From the NCBI GenBank assembly GCA_937988715.1, contig CALKIF010000065.1, positions 1 through 64,000 of the forward strand: a DNA stretch of 64,000 nt, written 5' to 3'. How positions within the stretch are numbered: position 1 is the first letter of the stretch; the number at the start of each line of letters is the position of its first letter. The position numbers and the translations under genes were made by a program. The notes beneath the pieces are model-generated. The model saw nothing but the letters and a program-made list of their open reading frames with translations. It was not told the DNA's origin and ran no database searches. Of this stretch, positions 17,844 to 26,325 are shown piece after piece. The stretch is from JADHLI01 sp937988715. Its GTDB lineage: Bacteria > Pseudomonadota > Alphaproteobacteria > Puniceispirillales > Puniceispirillaceae.

Positions 17844-18914
17844 ATGACAGGGAATCTGAACAATAAGCCACTGATCTGGCTGGCGGCAGTTGGCCAGATG
17901 GCCGCCTTATTCTGCAGCCTGATGATCGGGACAAGTCTGGCAAAACCGGCAGCTGCCCAGACAACAGAGCCTGAGCGCGACAGCGCAACCGTGATTATGT
18001 ATCACCGCTTTGGTGAAGGCCGCTACCCGTCCACAAATATCAGCATGGAGCAGTTTGAAGACCATCTGGCCTTGCTGACAAACGGTGATTACACCGTGCT
18101 GCCTCTGCCGGAAATCGTCGATAAGCTGAGATCAGGACAGCTGCTGCCTGACCGTACTGTGGCCATTACAATAGATGATGCGTATCTGTCTGTTTATGAA
18201 AAAGCCTGGCCTTTGCTGAGACAGGCTGGACTGCCCTTCACCATTTTTGTTGCAACCAGCCCGGTCGACCGGGGCCTGAACGGCTATATGAGCTGGGACC
18301 AGCTGCGTGAATTGAAAGCAGCTGGCGTGACCATCGGCTCACAAACCCATACTCACCCTCATATGCACCGCCTGAGCGTGGAACGTGTGCGAGAAGAAAT
18401 CAACACATCCAACCAGCGGTTTCTTGAAGAGCTGGGTCAACGCCCAGAATTGTTTGCTTATCCTTATGGTGAATACAGCCGATTCGTGATTGATGAGGTG
18501 AGAGCCTCTGGCTTTACCGCAGCGTTTGGCCAGAATTCAGGCATCATGCATAAGGATGAGGATTTCTTTGAACTGCCGCGCTTTGCGTTTAATGAAAATT
18601 ACGGATCCTTGAACAGGCTGAAGCTGGCCGTAAATGGCCTGCCGTTGAAGATCGCTGACTTAACCCCTGAAGATATGGTGCTGACACAAAACCCGCCTAT
18701 TTATGGCTTTACCCTTGATCAGGAAATGAGCCCGGTCAGCCAGTTGCGCTGTTTCGCCAGCAAATATGGGAAGCTTGATGTGACGTTGCTGGGCATGCGT
18801 GCCGAAATCAGGCTGCCCGGCCCGCTGCCGTCTCCACGTGGGCGGATCAACTGTACAATGCCGGCTGGAAAAGACAGATGGCGCTGGTTCGGCCGCCAGT
18901 TCCTAACGCGTTAG
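17844..18914 (+). CDS. Secreted polysaccharide deacetylase (CE4/NodB fold)
   Basis: The 356-residue protein starts with a signal peptide (basic start, hydrophobic core about residues 9-30, cleavage after PAAAQ). A NodB-type deacetylase domain follows: VIMYHRFGEG, the metal-binding TIDDAYLSVYEKA, THTHPHMHRLSVE and FAYPYGEYSRF motifs. The C-terminal 120 residues look like the extra domain of PgaB-like or sugar-deacetylase proteins but lack a clear match. The frame is open far upstream; ATG 17844 is chosen because it gives the signal peptide. The substrate is unknown: peptidoglycan or an exported polysaccharide. It runs against the flow of neighbours and shares stop-codon bases with the Bax-like gene. 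Confidence 0.88.
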   Translation: MTGNLNNKPLIWLAAVGQMAALFCSLMIGTSLAKPAAAQTTEPERDSATVIMYHRFGEGRYPSTNISMEQFEDHLALLTNGDYTVLPLPEIVDKLRSGQLLPDRTVAITIDDAYLSVYEKAWPLLRQAGLPFTIFVATSPVDRGLNGYMSWDQLRELKAAGVTIGSQTHTHPHMHRLSVERVREEINTSNQRFLEELGQRPELFAYPYGEYSRFVIDEVRASGFTAAFGQNSGIMHKDEDFFELPRFAFNENYGSLNRLKLAVNGLPLKIADLTPEDMVLTQNPPIYGFTLDQEMSPVSQLRCFASKYGKLDVTLLGMRAEIRLPGPLPSPRGRINCTMPAGKDRWRWFGRQFLTR

Positions 18915-19978
18915 AAAAAGCGGGCGACCAGCTTTGCCGTTTCAAACCGCTGTAAATCATTCTGGGTAATCAGCCGCCGGATTTTGTCTACATAATCATC
19001 GCCAATCTGCGCATAGCTGGACAGACCACCAACAATATCCGCAACAGATACAGTTGCAGGCGATTTCATATACCGTTCTCTGGTCTTGCGGAAATCAGCA
19101 TAAGCCCGGTGGCTGTTCAGATTCAGCATATATGCCCGCACGGATGAGAGCAGGTCCGGGAACCGCCTGATAGACGCCCGCGGATCACTCTGGTTAGCGG
19201 CTTTGATGCCCAGCTTGTCATTCCAGACCCACTGGCCATAAAGCGCATTACCTTCCCTTGTGAAACGTGACTGACCCCACCCTGATTCAATCGCCGCCTG
19301 TGCCAGCGCAATAGAGACAGGAACCGGCGCGACACGGCGCAGCAATTCGGCCTGCCAGCCTGATTTACCAGCCCAGGACGAGGGCACACGATAGCGCTTC
19401 GAAAACGAGGCCAGAACATTTTCATCCTGCTTTTCGATCGCCCGTTTCACCGCATCGCGCTGGCGCAGAATATCTTCATTCGCCCGCAGAACCAGAGGCA
19501 GCATAATCTGCATGAACCGCTGTTTTCTGAGCCCGACCTCAAGCGGCCTGAGATCAGACATGCGGGTCATGAACAAACGGGGCACTTCAGCCAGTTGAGG
19601 CGAGCCTAGCACGAAATCAAGTTCTGCTGGAAATGGCGGAGGGGGAAGCGGCGGGGGCGGCCCGCGTCTGGCCGGGGCCCGATTCGGAGGCAGAATCGCG
19701 GCAGCAAGACGCGCATTCGCCTGTTCAATTTTCAGATCAAGTTCAGCCAGCTGTTCAAGGGTCAGACCAGATTGCTGTTTCTGCTGCGTCAGTTCAGCCA
19801 GTTCCTGATCCAAACGGCTGACCAGCTCAAACTGAAGTGTTTGTTTTTTCAGAAATAAGGGCAAAGGCGGCGGAACACCGACCCCCGGCAGGACAAGCCC
19901 AAGACCGATTGCCCCCAACAGCGTGAGAACGATGGCTTTGTTTCCAATGCGAATTGTGACCTGCTGATGAAGCGACAC
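18911..19978 (-). CDS. Bax-like glucosaminidase-family protein
   Basis: A membrane-anchored, probably peptidoglycan-acting enzyme. Residues about 14-35 are a hydrophobic anchor (VLTLLGAIGLGLVLPGVG). Next come a coiled-coil-prone Gln/Leu/Glu region (about 45-95), a proline-rich linker (RRGPPPPLPPPP), and a C-terminal glucosaminidase/Bax domain with SIALAQAAIESGWGQSRF, EGNALYGQWVW and the terminal SSYAQIGDDYVDKIRRLI. This is the Bax (COG2992) pattern, where the glutamate after AAIES is the presumed acid. It meets the deacetylase gene tail to tail with a 4-base overlap, and nfuA is upstream after 32 bases. Confidence 0.85.
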   Translation of the reverse strand: MSLHQQVTIRIGNKAIVLTLLGAIGLGLVLPGVGVPPPLPLFLKKQTLQFELVSRLDQELAELTQQKQQSGLTLEQLAELDLKIEQANARLAAAILPPNRAPARRGPPPPLPPPPFPAELDFVLGSPQLAEVPRLFMTRMSDLRPLEVGLRKQRFMQIMLPLVLRANEDILRQRDAVKRAIEKQDENVLASFSKRYRVPSSWAGKSGWQAELLRRVAPVPVSIALAQAAIESGWGQSRFTREGNALYGQWVWNDKLGIKAANQSDPRASIRRFPDLLSSVRAYMLNLNSHRAYADFRKTRERYMKSPATVSVADIVGGLSSYAQIGDDYVDKIRRLITQNDLQRFETAKLVARFF

Positions 19979-20010
19979 AAATTACCTCGCTGGCCGCCTG
20001 CTGCGCGGCT

Positions 20011-20568
20011 CTAGCCGTCAGTCGGACGGACTTCACGGACCTCAGGGATATAATGGCGCAGCATATTCTCAATACCCATTTTCAAGGTCGCCGTAGAGCT
20101 GGGACAGCCCTGACAGGCCCCGCGCATCTGCAAAGTGACAACACCATCTTCAAATGAATGGAAGGTGATGTCACCGCCATCCATTGCCACCGCAGGCCGC
20201 ACCCGTGTATCCAGAAGATGTTTAATCTGCTGGACAGTTTCATCATCATCTTCACCTGTATCAGCGGTATCTGCTTTGGCTTCAATAACCGGCAGGCCAG
20301 AAGCAAAATGTTCCATGATACCGGCCAGAACAGACGGTTTCAACACAAACCAGTCCGCCTGATCAGCTTTGGTGATCGCCAGAAAGTCACCGCTGAAGAA
20401 CACAGAATCAACACCATCAATAGCAAACAGCCGGCTGGCCAAAGGTGAGGTTTTCGCCGCTTCTGCTGAGGTGAATTCAGCTGTGTCATTCGGCAGAACG
20501 CTGACACCGGGGATGAATTTCAGGGTCGCCGGGTTTGGTGTGTCTTCGGTTTGAATGAACATGTTCAA
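20011..20568 (-). CDS. nfuA: NfuA/NifU-like iron-sulfur cluster scaffold
   Basis: Carries Fe-S clusters to target proteins. The 185-residue protein has an Nfu N-terminal domain (FIQTEDTPNPATLKFIPG) and a C-terminal NifU domain (about 105-180) with the cluster-binding RGACQGCPSSTATLKMGIE. This two-domain architecture is that of alphaproteobacterial and mitochondrial NFU1. It has a 209-base upstream gap with a plausible promoter, so it is probably its own transcription start between trpS and the Bax-like gene. Confidence 0.95.
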   Translation of the reverse strand: MNMFIQTEDTPNPATLKFIPGVSVLPNDTAEFTSAEAAKTSPLASRLFAIDGVDSVFFSGDFLAITKADQADWFVLKPSVLAGIMEHFASGLPVIEAKADTADTGEDDDETVQQIKHLLDTRVRPAVAMDGGDITFHSFEDGVVTLQMRGACQGCPSSTATLKMGIENMLRHYIPEVREVRPTDG

Positions 20569-20714
20569 GCACCTTTAAATTTAGGACATCATCGCCACTT
20601 GGCAGCATTGGTCAGTCAGGCTTTCGCACAGTTGCGTCTGACTGCCGTCTTCCTGTCATCTGCCCATTCATCAGCAAAAATCAAGAGGCAACGCTGTAAA
20701 TTTTACTGATGCAC

Positions 20715-20742
20715 ATCATACAACACTGTTCCAGTCTTGCAA
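20715..20742 (-). promoter_or_regulatory. Predicted promoter for nfuA
   Basis: On the minus strand TTGCAA, 16 bases and TATGAT form a near-consensus sigma-70 promoter between trpS and nfuA, with a leader of about 140 bases. No iron-responsive operator could be recognised. Confidence 0.5.
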
Positions 20743-20777
20743 AGAGACATCAGACAAACCCCGGCCAGCCAACAGCC

Positions 20778-21785
20778 TTAGGAAGGGGAAAGACCGATAA
20801 TCTTTTTCACATCTGCAAGTACAGGAGCGGTGAGAGCCTGTGCCTGTTCGGCCCCTTTTGCCAACAGACGGTCAATTTCCTCAGGTTCAGCCAGCAACTG
20901 GTTCATTTTCGCCCCAATTGGTGCGATGACCTGAACCGCAAGGTCAGCCAGAGCCGGCTTGAACACACCGAATCCCTGACCACCAAACTCGCTGAGAATA
21001 TCTGCTTCTGAACGGCCGGACAGGCCTGCAAAAATACCGACCAGATTTCGCGCTTCTGGCCTGTCTGCCAGCCCGTCTGGTTCTGATGGCAATACTTCTG
21101 GGTCAGTCTTGGCCCGTTTGATTTTTTGCGCGATATCATCTGCTGAATCAGTCAGGTTGATGCGGGTGGCGTCTGAGGTATCTGATTTGCTCATCTTGGA
21201 CGAGCCGTCACGCAGGCTCATCACCCGTGCCGCTGTTTGTTGGATCTGCGGTTCAGGCTGGGGGAAGAAATCCACATCAAACATCGAATTGAACGCCATC
21301 GCGATATCACGTGTCAGCTCAAGATGCTGTTTCTGGTCTTCACCAACCGGCACATGGGTGGCTTTATAACATAAAATGTCAGCCGCCATCAGGGTTGGAT
21401 AGGCATATAAGCCCACGGTTGCGTTTTCCCTGTTTTTGCCGGCTTTTTCTTTGAATTGTGTCATCCGGTTCAACCAGCCAAGACGGGCAACACAATTGAA
21501 CATCCAGGCCAGTTCGGCATGTTGGGGCACACGTGACTGATTAAACAGAACCGCCTGGTCCGGATCAATGCCAGAGGCAATCAGACAGGCGGTCACCTCA
21601 CGGATAGACCGGCGCAGATTATCAGGGTCCTGCGGAACTGTGATCGCATGCAGATCAACCACACAATAAATACATTCAAAATCAGCCTGCAGCGCAACCC
21701 AGTTTTTGATCGCCCCCAGATAATTGCCGAGATGCAGGTTTCCGGTTGGCTGGACACCAGAAAAAATGCGGCCAGAGCGTGTCAT
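20778..21785 (-). CDS. trpS: Tryptophanyl-tRNA synthetase
   Basis: Class I aminoacyl-tRNA synthetase that charges tRNA-Trp. It has the HIGH-type PTGNLHLGNYLGAIKNW and the KMSKS loop SSKMSKSDTSD (about residues 193-203), with the family block YPTLMAADILCYKA. A frame opening at TTG (21815) exists, but the ATG at 21785 (MTRSGRIFSG) has AGGGA at good spacing and matches family starts, giving 335 residues. murJ ends 70 bases upstream, in the usual murJ-trpS order. Confidence 0.97.
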   Translation of the reverse strand: MTRSGRIFSGVQPTGNLHLGNYLGAIKNWVALQADFECIYCVVDLHAITVPQDPDNLRRSIREVTACLIASGIDPDQAVLFNQSRVPQHAELAWMFNCVARLGWLNRMTQFKEKAGKNRENATVGLYAYPTLMAADILCYKATHVPVGEDQKQHLELTRDIAMAFNSMFDVDFFPQPEPQIQQTAARVMSLRDGSSKMSKSDTSDATRINLTDSADDIAQKIKRAKTDPEVLPSEPDGLADRPEARNLVGIFAGLSGRSEADILSEFGGQGFGVFKPALADLAVQVIAPIGAKMNQLLAEPEEIDRLLAKGAEQAQALTAPVLADVKKIIGLSPS

Positions 21786-21854
21786 ATTCAAATTCCCTAT
21801 CTGATCATCGGTCAACCCGAACCGGTCCTGTTATGGCCTGCCTTGGCCGATTGC

Positions 21855-23426
21855 TCAAGTTCTTTGTCTTTCTGCGCGGCCAAAAAGGGCTGTTGTCAGC
21901 CCCAGCAGATGCCCTGCAAGACCATATAACCCCATGCCCGCGGCCACACAAATCAGCATCACCAGCAGATCAGAGCTTAGCAGGGTCTGCAGGCCGGGCA
22001 GGGCAGCATAAAGCCCGGCAGCCATAATCCCAGAGGCGAAGGCCGCTTTCAGCACCACCATCAGGCTGGCCCCGTCAAGCCGTCTGGCCCGGGCCAGCCA
22101 GGCCGCCTGCCAGATAAGGGCCAGCCAGGAGACAAGTGATGTGGCAAGAGCCAGGCCGACATGCTGATAAATCTGCATCAGAACAAGGCTGAGACAGATA
22201 TTCAGCGCTACTGACACAGACGAGGTCAGCAGCACAAACCGGCCCTTATCCATCGCATATAAAGCAGATTGGGTCAGCTTCAGCCCGACAAAAGCAGGCA
22301 AGCCAAACGCATAAGCCATAAGGGCTAAAGCTGCGGCTTGTGCATCAGACAGCTGAAAGGCCCCGGACCGAAACAAACCGGTAATCAGCACTTCAGGCAG
22401 GATAAGAAGCGCCGCAACCGCAGGCAGCGTTAAAATGGCAGCCGGCCTGATTGCACTGGCCAGCTCAGCACAGAACCCTGCCTGTTTTTCTGCTGCTGAT
22501 CCGGTTTTTGCTTCCAACCGGGACAAACGTGGCAGCAAGGCCGTTCCCAAGGCAATGCCCACCAGCCCCAGCGGCAACTGGGCCAGCCGGTCTGCATAAT
22601 ACAGCCAGGAAATAGACCCTGTCGCCAGAAAAGAGGCCAGCACAAGATCAACCAGCAAATTGATCTGCATCATGCCTGCCCCCAAGGCAGCCGGCACAAA
22701 ACTGAACCACATCCGCCGCGCGTCTGAAGACAAGCCAAAGCGGAACAAAGGCAGGCGCAGACGTGCCCGCCGCAACTGATGCTGCAGCAACACCATCTGC
22801 CCTGTACCGGCCAGCAAAACAGCCAGCGCAACAGGCACCCCAAGATAGGCTGCTGACAGATCAAGATTGGTCTGAAAAAACGGCACACAAAACGCCCCGC
22901 CAATTAGACAGGCGTTCAAAATCACCGGGGCAAACGCCCCGCCGAAATAAGAATCCTGACTGTTCAGAAGCGCCGCCCACAACGCAACAAGAGAGATCAT
23001 CGGCAAATACGGCATGGTGAGCCTGGCCAGATCAACCGCCGCGGCCAGCCGGTCAGGGGTATCCGCAAAGCCAGGGGCCAGACCCGCCACAACAAGCGGC
23101 ATGAACACTTCCATCACCAGAACAATCAAAGACAAGCCCAAAAACAGAGCTGTCTGCACCTCAGCCGCCAGAATGAGGGCGGCTTTGTCTGATTTTTGTT
23201 GCCGGGCCAGGCTGTAGCTGGGCAGAAAGGCGTTGGTCAGCGCCCCTTCAGCCGTCAGCCGCCGGAACAGATTGGGCAGCTTGAACGCGACCAGAAACGC
23301 ATCTGTCGCCGCCCCTGCACCCAGATAATGGGCGAAAACCACATCACGGATAAAGCCCAGCACACGTGATATAGCGGTCAGGCCGCTGATCTGTCGAAAG
23401 GCTGCAAACAAACTCCGGCTGGCCAT
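21855..23426 (-). CDS. murJ: Lipid II flippase MurJ
   Basis: MurJ moves the peptidoglycan precursor lipid II across the inner membrane. The 523-residue protein has about 14 hydrophobic segments and the MviN signature at the start (SGLTAISRVLGFIRDVVFAHYLGAGAATDAF). It keeps the FRRLTAEGALTNAFLP block and SWLYYADRLAQLPLGLVGIALGTALLP. The longer frame overlaps glnD; the ATG at 23426 begins one base after the glnD stop, so the two are almost certainly cotranscribed. This glnD-murJ order is common in alphaproteobacteria. Confidence 0.96.
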   Translation of the reverse strand: MASRSLFAAFRQISGLTAISRVLGFIRDVVFAHYLGAGAATDAFLVAFKLPNLFRRLTAEGALTNAFLPSYSLARQQKSDKAALILAAEVQTALFLGLSLIVLVMEVFMPLVVAGLAPGFADTPDRLAAAVDLARLTMPYLPMISLVALWAALLNSQDSYFGGAFAPVILNACLIGGAFCVPFFQTNLDLSAAYLGVPVALAVLLAGTGQMVLLQHQLRRARLRLPLFRFGLSSDARRMWFSFVPAALGAGMMQINLLVDLVLASFLATGSISWLYYADRLAQLPLGLVGIALGTALLPRLSRLEAKTGSAAEKQAGFCAELASAIRPAAILTLPAVAALLILPEVLITGLFRSGAFQLSDAQAAALALMAYAFGLPAFVGLKLTQSALYAMDKGRFVLLTSSVSVALNICLSLVLMQIYQHVGLALATSLVSWLALIWQAAWLARARRLDGASLMVVLKAAFASGIMAAGLYAALPGLQTLLSSDLLVMLICVAAGMGLYGLAGHLLGLTTALFGRAERQRT

Positions 23427-23427
23427 G

Positions 23428-26325
23428 TTAAGGGGTGGTCCTGTTCTGGCTGGCTTCTGCCTTTTGTAAGTCAAACACGCCCATCAGGGTCTGTTTTATT
23501 TTGGTCTGGCTGGCCTCTTTTTCAATTTTTAATCCGTAAACATCTTTGACATAAAACACATCAACCACCTTTTCCCCATAAGTAGAGGCTGTTGCTGAAT
23601 TGATTTGCAGGCCAAGCTGAACCAGATGATAGGTGATCTGATACAGCAAGCCGGGCCTGTCTGCACCATTTACCTCAATCACGGTATGGGTATTACTGCG
23701 GTTGTTGCTGACAATCACCCGGGGCGGAACGCTCATTGCTTTTTGTCGTTTCGTGATCTGAGCTGAGCGTTCCTGCAGACGGCCAAACAGGGAAATATCC
23801 CCGGCCAGAGACTGTTCAATAATTTTTGCAATCCGGTTCTGGACCTGCGGATCAGTTACCGCCTGTCTGTCTTTGTCCTGAATGCGGAACTGATCCAGAA
23901 TTGTGCCGTCATGGCGCGTGTTAATGCGGGCATTCATGATTGAACAGCCCGCCACAGCAACCGCCCCGACAATCCGGCTGAACAGCCCGGGATGATCAGC
24001 AGCCATCACAACCAGGATTGTTGATTCTTTATCATCATCAATCTTGAAATCAATCAGCAGCTTTTTCTCACCTGCATTGAATTGTTCAGCCAGCCGAGCG
24101 TGATGCAGATGAGATTCTGTAGAAAAATTGGTCCAGTAGCTGGGGTAAAACAGCTGTGCATGCGCATCGAACCGTTCATCCTCCCATTCCGCCAAAGCCT
24201 GACGTGTGGCCTGCATGGCATCTGCTGCTGCCACAGCAGACACCTCAGAAGGGGCGGCCCCGCCCAGAACCGCTTCTGAGCGGCTATACAGGTCTCTCAT
24301 CAGGCTGGCTTTCCAGCCATTCCATATCTCTGGGCCGACCGCCAGAATATCCGCCACAGTCAGAACCAGCAGCAGTTTCAGCCGTTCAGGAGACTGCACC
24401 TCAGCTGCAAAATCAGAGATTGTCTGCGGATCATTCAGATCATACCGAAATGCGGTTTTGCTCATCAGCAAATGATGCCTGATCAGCCAGACAACTGTTT
24501 CGGTGGTCTCTTCATTCAGGCCCAGCAGCGGGCACAGCTGTGCGGCCACCTCAGCCCCCAGAACAGAATGATCCCCGCCACGGCCTTTGGCAATGTCATG
24601 AAACAGGACCGCAACAAATAACGCCTGCCGTGAATTCAGCTCATGGATCAGGCGGCTGGCCACAGGGGCAATTGTTTTCAGCACCCCCTGTTCAATATCG
24701 CTGATGTTCCCCACCGCCTTGATGGTATGTTCATCAACTGTATAGCTGTGATACATATCGAACTGCATCATCCCGACAATACGCCCGAAATCAGGCAGAT
24801 ATTTGCCCAGCCATCCGGCTTCATTCATCAGCCTGAGAACCCGTTCAGGATTACGCTGGTCAGTCAGGGTGGCCAGAAACCGTTCATGTGTTTTTGGCGA
24901 CTGAAGGTCAGCCGTGGTCAGGGCGCGCACAGCCCGGGTAAGGCGGCGCAGCGTGTCGGGATGGATATCAAGCTCATGAATTTGGGCCAGATAAAACAGC
25001 TCAATGATCAGATCTCTGTTATCGCGAAACCGCAATTTATCTGGTAGATGAAGCCGTTCACCTTCAAGGCTGAAGGGTTTGATATTCAGGCGTTGCGAAA
25101 AGCCGCCCACCCAGAATTTACGCAAATTAAGGCGTGGCCTCTGGTCAAAATCTGTCGCCAGGGCCGCACAGAAAATACGGGTCAGATTGCCGACCTGGCG
25201 GGCCGCCAGATAATAGCGCTTCATAAACCGTTCGACACCGCGCAGACCAGATCGATCAGAAAACCCCATTTGCGGGGCAATCTGCATCTGTGCATCAAAA
25301 GACAGCCGGTCATCCTCGCGGCCATGATGTAAATGCAGAAAACAGCGAACTGTCCATAAAAACCGTTGGGCAGCAGCAAAGGCTCTGGCCTCTGATGACC
25401 GCAATATGCCCACCGTTAATATGGCCTGAACATGGTCAAGCCGGTAGGCGTATTTTGTTATCCAGAACAGGGTATGCAAATCGCGCAAACCCCCTTTGCC
25501 ATCTTTGACATTTGGTTCAACCGCATAACGCGTGCCGCCGAAACGGCCATGCCGCTGGTCGCGTTCTGTTAATTTGGCTTCAACAAAATCCAGAACCGGC
25601 TGCCCCGAAAGCCATGTTTTAAACGCCTTCAGAAGCTGGTCTGACAGCTCTTCATTTCCGGTTATTGGCCGCATTTCAAGAAGCGACGTGCAAATAGTCA
25701 CATCTTCAGACGCCGCTCTGATATTTTCATTGACCGTGCGGCTGGCATGCCCGACGCTCAGGCCCAGATCCCATAAAAGATATAAAATGAACTCAACAAA
25801 TTCGACATCTGATTTCTTCTGTTTCTGGGGCATCACAAACAACAGATCAATATCACTGAACGGGGCCAGCTCACCACGCCCATAACCACCGACCGCCATC
25901 ACCGCAAAGCGGGGCTCAGCCGCAAAAACATGCTGGCGGGCACAGGCCACCACACCAGAGATGATAGAATCGAGAAGCACAGCATGCGCGCCGACATAAA
26001 CAGCCCCATCACGTCGGCTCACCAGCATCTCTTCAAGAGCAGCGCGTCCGCTTGCAAGCGTGCTCTTCACCAGCTCAAGAAGGGCTGCTCTCTGCTCTGA
26101 TTTGGCCTGTTTTCCGGCAAAAATACCTTCTACATCCGCAGCAAACGCCTGCTGGTCAAAAACATCAAACGCCGCTGTACCCTGCTTGTTTTTCACCAGC
26201 TCAAGAGGGGCCAGCCAGCTCTGCCAGACAGAGGTGGTTTGCGGGTTTACCAGCGCGGATGTGGATGCGGGCACAGTTGTTCTCCTTGCCTGCTGGTCAG
26301 CATTGTCATCTGCCTGATTTATCAT
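23428..26325 (-). CDS. glnD: Bifunctional uridylyltransferase/uridylyl-removing enzyme GlnD
   Basis: Senses glutamine and modifies PII proteins. Domains in order: nucleotidyltransferase with GGYGRGELAPFSDIDLLF (about residues 150-167), the GlnD linker helices, an HD hydrolase domain with VLFHDIAKGRGGDHSVLG, and two C-terminal ACT domains (about 770-850 and 885-960, the second with NGADRPGLLYQITYHL). At 965 residues it is slightly longer than usual, because of about 70 N-terminal residues of weak conservation. It overlaps mutS by 20 bases; a later start cannot be excluded. No glnB or glnK lies in the window. Confidence 0.96.
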   Translation of the reverse strand: MINQADDNADQQARRTTVPASTSALVNPQTTSVWQSWLAPLELVKNKQGTAAFDVFDQQAFAADVEGIFAGKQAKSEQRAALLELVKSTLASGRAALEEMLVSRRDGAVYVGAHAVLLDSIISGVVACARQHVFAAEPRFAVMAVGGYGRGELAPFSDIDLLFVMPQKQKKSDVEFVEFILYLLWDLGLSVGHASRTVNENIRAASEDVTICTSLLEMRPITGNEELSDQLLKAFKTWLSGQPVLDFVEAKLTERDQRHGRFGGTRYAVEPNVKDGKGGLRDLHTLFWITKYAYRLDHVQAILTVGILRSSEARAFAAAQRFLWTVRCFLHLHHGREDDRLSFDAQMQIAPQMGFSDRSGLRGVERFMKRYYLAARQVGNLTRIFCAALATDFDQRPRLNLRKFWVGGFSQRLNIKPFSLEGERLHLPDKLRFRDNRDLIIELFYLAQIHELDIHPDTLRRLTRAVRALTTADLQSPKTHERFLATLTDQRNPERVLRLMNEAGWLGKYLPDFGRIVGMMQFDMYHSYTVDEHTIKAVGNISDIEQGVLKTIAPVASRLIHELNSRQALFVAVLFHDIAKGRGGDHSVLGAEVAAQLCPLLGLNEETTETVVWLIRHHLLMSKTAFRYDLNDPQTISDFAAEVQSPERLKLLLVLTVADILAVGPEIWNGWKASLMRDLYSRSEAVLGGAAPSEVSAVAAADAMQATRQALAEWEDERFDAHAQLFYPSYWTNFSTESHLHHARLAEQFNAGEKKLLIDFKIDDDKESTILVVMAADHPGLFSRIVGAVAVAGCSIMNARINTRHDGTILDQFRIQDKDRQAVTDPQVQNRIAKIIEQSLAGDISLFGRLQERSAQITKRQKAMSVPPRVIVSNNRSNTHTVIEVNGADRPGLLYQITYHLVQLGLQINSATASTYGEKVVDVFYVKDVYGLKIEKEASQTKIKQTLMGVFDLQKAEASQNRTTP

